Assembly (NCBI GenBank): GCA_023436685.1
Contig: JAEZIL010000197.1
Span: 1 to 6,696, forward strand
Direction: 5' to 3'
Source of the DNA: Bacteroidota bacterium
GTDB taxonomy: Bacteria; Bacteroidota; Bacteroidia; Chitinophagales; Chitinophagaceae
DNA: 6,696 nt
Shown: piece by piece, positions 5,638 to 6,696 of the stretch
Layout of the letters: each line of letters begins with the position of its first letter
Position numbering within the stretch: the first letter of the stretch is position 1
Program-made: the position numbers and the translations under genes
The notes under the pieces: model-generated
What the model saw: the letters and a program-made list of their open reading frames with translations, nothing else
The model's database searches: none
Told to the model about the DNA's origin: nothing

Positions 5638-6696
5638 ATGAAAATATCCTTTCATGGTGCTGCAAGAACAGTTACAGGCTCTAAGCACATTGTACATTTA
5701 AAATCAGGAACTCAAATACTTTTAGACTGCGGAATGTTTCAGGGCCTTGGAAAGAAAACCATGGAAATGAATAATGAATGGGGTTTCGAGCCTACTGAAA
5801 TAACTCATGTTATCATATCGCACGCACATATAGATCATATAGGTTTACTGCCCAAACTGGTTAAGGACGGTTATCAAGGCAAAATATATTGTACTGTAGC
5901 CACTGCAGATCTTTTGAAGATATTGCTGCGCGATTCTGCCCGGATACAGGAATCTGATGTAAAGCACATTAATAAAGTACGGATAGAGCAAGGTAAGACT
6001 CTCGTAGAACCACTGTATACCGAAGAGGATGCGTATAATGTATTCCCCTTGCTGGAACTGGTTGAGTATAACGATAAAATACGTATTGATGATGAAATAG
6101 AGTTGCTATATACTGATAGTGGACACATACTTGGCAGCGCTGCGGTAAATCTCACACTCAAAGAGCAGGGGAAAACTGTACATCTTACATTTAGCGGCGA
6201 TATTGGCAGGTATAGGGACGCTATTTTACGCTCGCCAGATGTATTTCCGCAAGCGGATTATATTATTATGGAGTCTACCTACGGCGATTCGCTGCACGAG
6301 GCCATTCTGCCACCCGTAAACCTTTTATTAAAGTACATTGAAGAGACATGTATAGAGCGTAAAGGGAAACTTATTATTCCGGCGTTTAGTGTAGGCCGCA
6401 CACAAGAATTATTATATATACTTAACCGGCTGGAACTTGAAAGACGGCTCCCTAAGTTGAAGTATTACGTTGACAGCCCATTGTCGATTGAGGCGACCGA
6501 AATAATTAAACACCATCCTGAGTGTTTTAACAAGGATGTAAAAGAACTACTGCAGAAAGACGAAGATGTATTTGCTTTTGATGGTTTGGAATACGTACGT
6601 ACTGCGGAGGAGTCTATCAGGCTTAACGGATCTAAAGAGCCTTGCGTGATCATTTCAGCCTCTGGTATGGCCGAAGCTGGACGTGTAAAGCACCAT
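5638..6696 (+). CDS. MBL-fold / beta-CASP RNA-processing metallo-hydrolase, N-terminal part (3' end beyond right edge)
   Basis: An open frame of 353 codons runs from the ATG at 5638 to the window edge without a stop. Family members are two-metal nucleases of the CPSF-73/Ysh1-like branch (COG1236 type), acting on RNA in the cytoplasm. The start MKISFHGAARTVTGSKH is the family's usual N-terminus. Metal-binding motif 2 is HAHIDH at 62-67, motif 3 is His163 in SGHILGS, and motif 4 is Asp188 in SGDIG. The beta-CASP signatures follow: motif A Glu212 in MESTYGD, PAFSVGRTQE near 248-257, VDSPLS near 278-283, and motif B His352 near the end of SASGMAEAGRVKHH. Motif C and the C-terminal beta strands are missing because the window ends. 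No signal peptide is seen. The start lies 18 nt after the terminator's T-run with no clear ribosome binding site. An RNase J identity is less likely, because the sequence follows the Ysh1-like pattern; the RNA substrate is unknown. Confidence 0.9.
   Translation, partial: MKISFHGAARTVTGSKHIVHLKSGTQILLDCGMFQGLGKKTMEMNNEWGFEPTEITHVIISHAHIDHIGLLPKLVKDGYQGKIYCTVATADLLKILLRDSARIQESDVKHINKVRIEQGKTLVEPLYTEEDAYNVFPLLELVEYNDKIRIDDEIELLYTDSGHILGSAAVNLTLKEQGKTVHLTFSGDIGRYRDAILRSPDVFPQADYIIMESTYGDSLHEAILPPVNLLLKYIEETCIERKGKLIIPAFSVGRTQELLYILNRLELERRLPKLKYYVDSPLSIEATEIIKHHPECFNKDVKELLQKDEDVFAFDGLEYVRTAEESIRLNGSKEPCVIISASGMAEAGRVKHH

Noticed and set aside
5874..6653. Minus-strand open frames of 95 and 62 codons at the right end
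   Set aside because: The plus strand here encodes the metallo-hydrolase with all expected metal and beta-CASP motifs; the minus frames are Ser-rich antisense translations.
1..6696. CRISPR array, mobile element, phage module, toxin-antitoxin or other defence system
   Set aside because: I saw no regularly spaced repeats, transposase, integrase, terminal inverted repeats, tRNA or defence-family motifs; all long frames are assigned to housekeeping or envelope families.

Overview
The window looks like ordinary chromosomal DNA from a member of the Bacteroidota, possibly the Chitinophagaceae or a related group. Three things suggest this. The DNA is AT-leaning and the starts lack clear Shine-Dalgarno sequences. 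Good matches to the Bacteroidota -7 promoter element (TAnnTTTG) sit in the one divergent intergenic region. The protein families, secreted DUF4369/DUF5106-type thioredoxin-like proteins and a multi-domain SurA-like parvulin, are typical of that phylum. No rRNA, tRNA, CRISPR array, insertion sequence or phage gene is visible.

Layout. (1) Positions 1-528, minus strand: N-terminal 176 codons of an RlmD/RumA-type 23S rRNA uracil-5-methyltransferase, cut off by the window edge. (2) Positions 529-669: divergent intergenic region with one -7-like element facing each way and an AT-rich inverted repeat in the leader of the rightward genes. (3) Positions 670-2118 and 2121-3575, plus strand: two tandem paralogous secreted proteins, each with a DUF4369-like N-terminus, a DUF5106-like helical middle and a C-terminal thioredoxin fold with a CGHC active site. 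Only 2 nt separate them. (4) Positions 3612-5570, plus strand: a secreted 652-residue SurA/PpiC-type peptidyl-prolyl isomerase and chaperone, followed by a strong intrinsic terminator at 5593-5619. (5) Position 5638 to the right edge, plus strand: first 353 codons of a metallo-beta-lactamase-fold/beta-CASP RNA-processing hydrolase.

How the genes fit together. Genes 2-4 look like one transcription unit ending at the terminator. All three products carry signal peptides without a convincing lipobox, so they should act in the periplasm. Two thiol-disulfide proteins and a prolyl isomerase/chaperone together suggest an envelope protein-folding or quality-control cassette; this is inferred from domains and gene order. 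The flanking genes act on RNA in the cytoplasm and have no obvious link to it.

I did not find a clearly new biological system. The points most worth a second look are the tandem thioredoxin-like pair, the replacement of the first conserved parvulin His in both PpiC domains, and an apparent degenerate repeat of the chaperone/isomerase module at the C-terminus of the isomerase.
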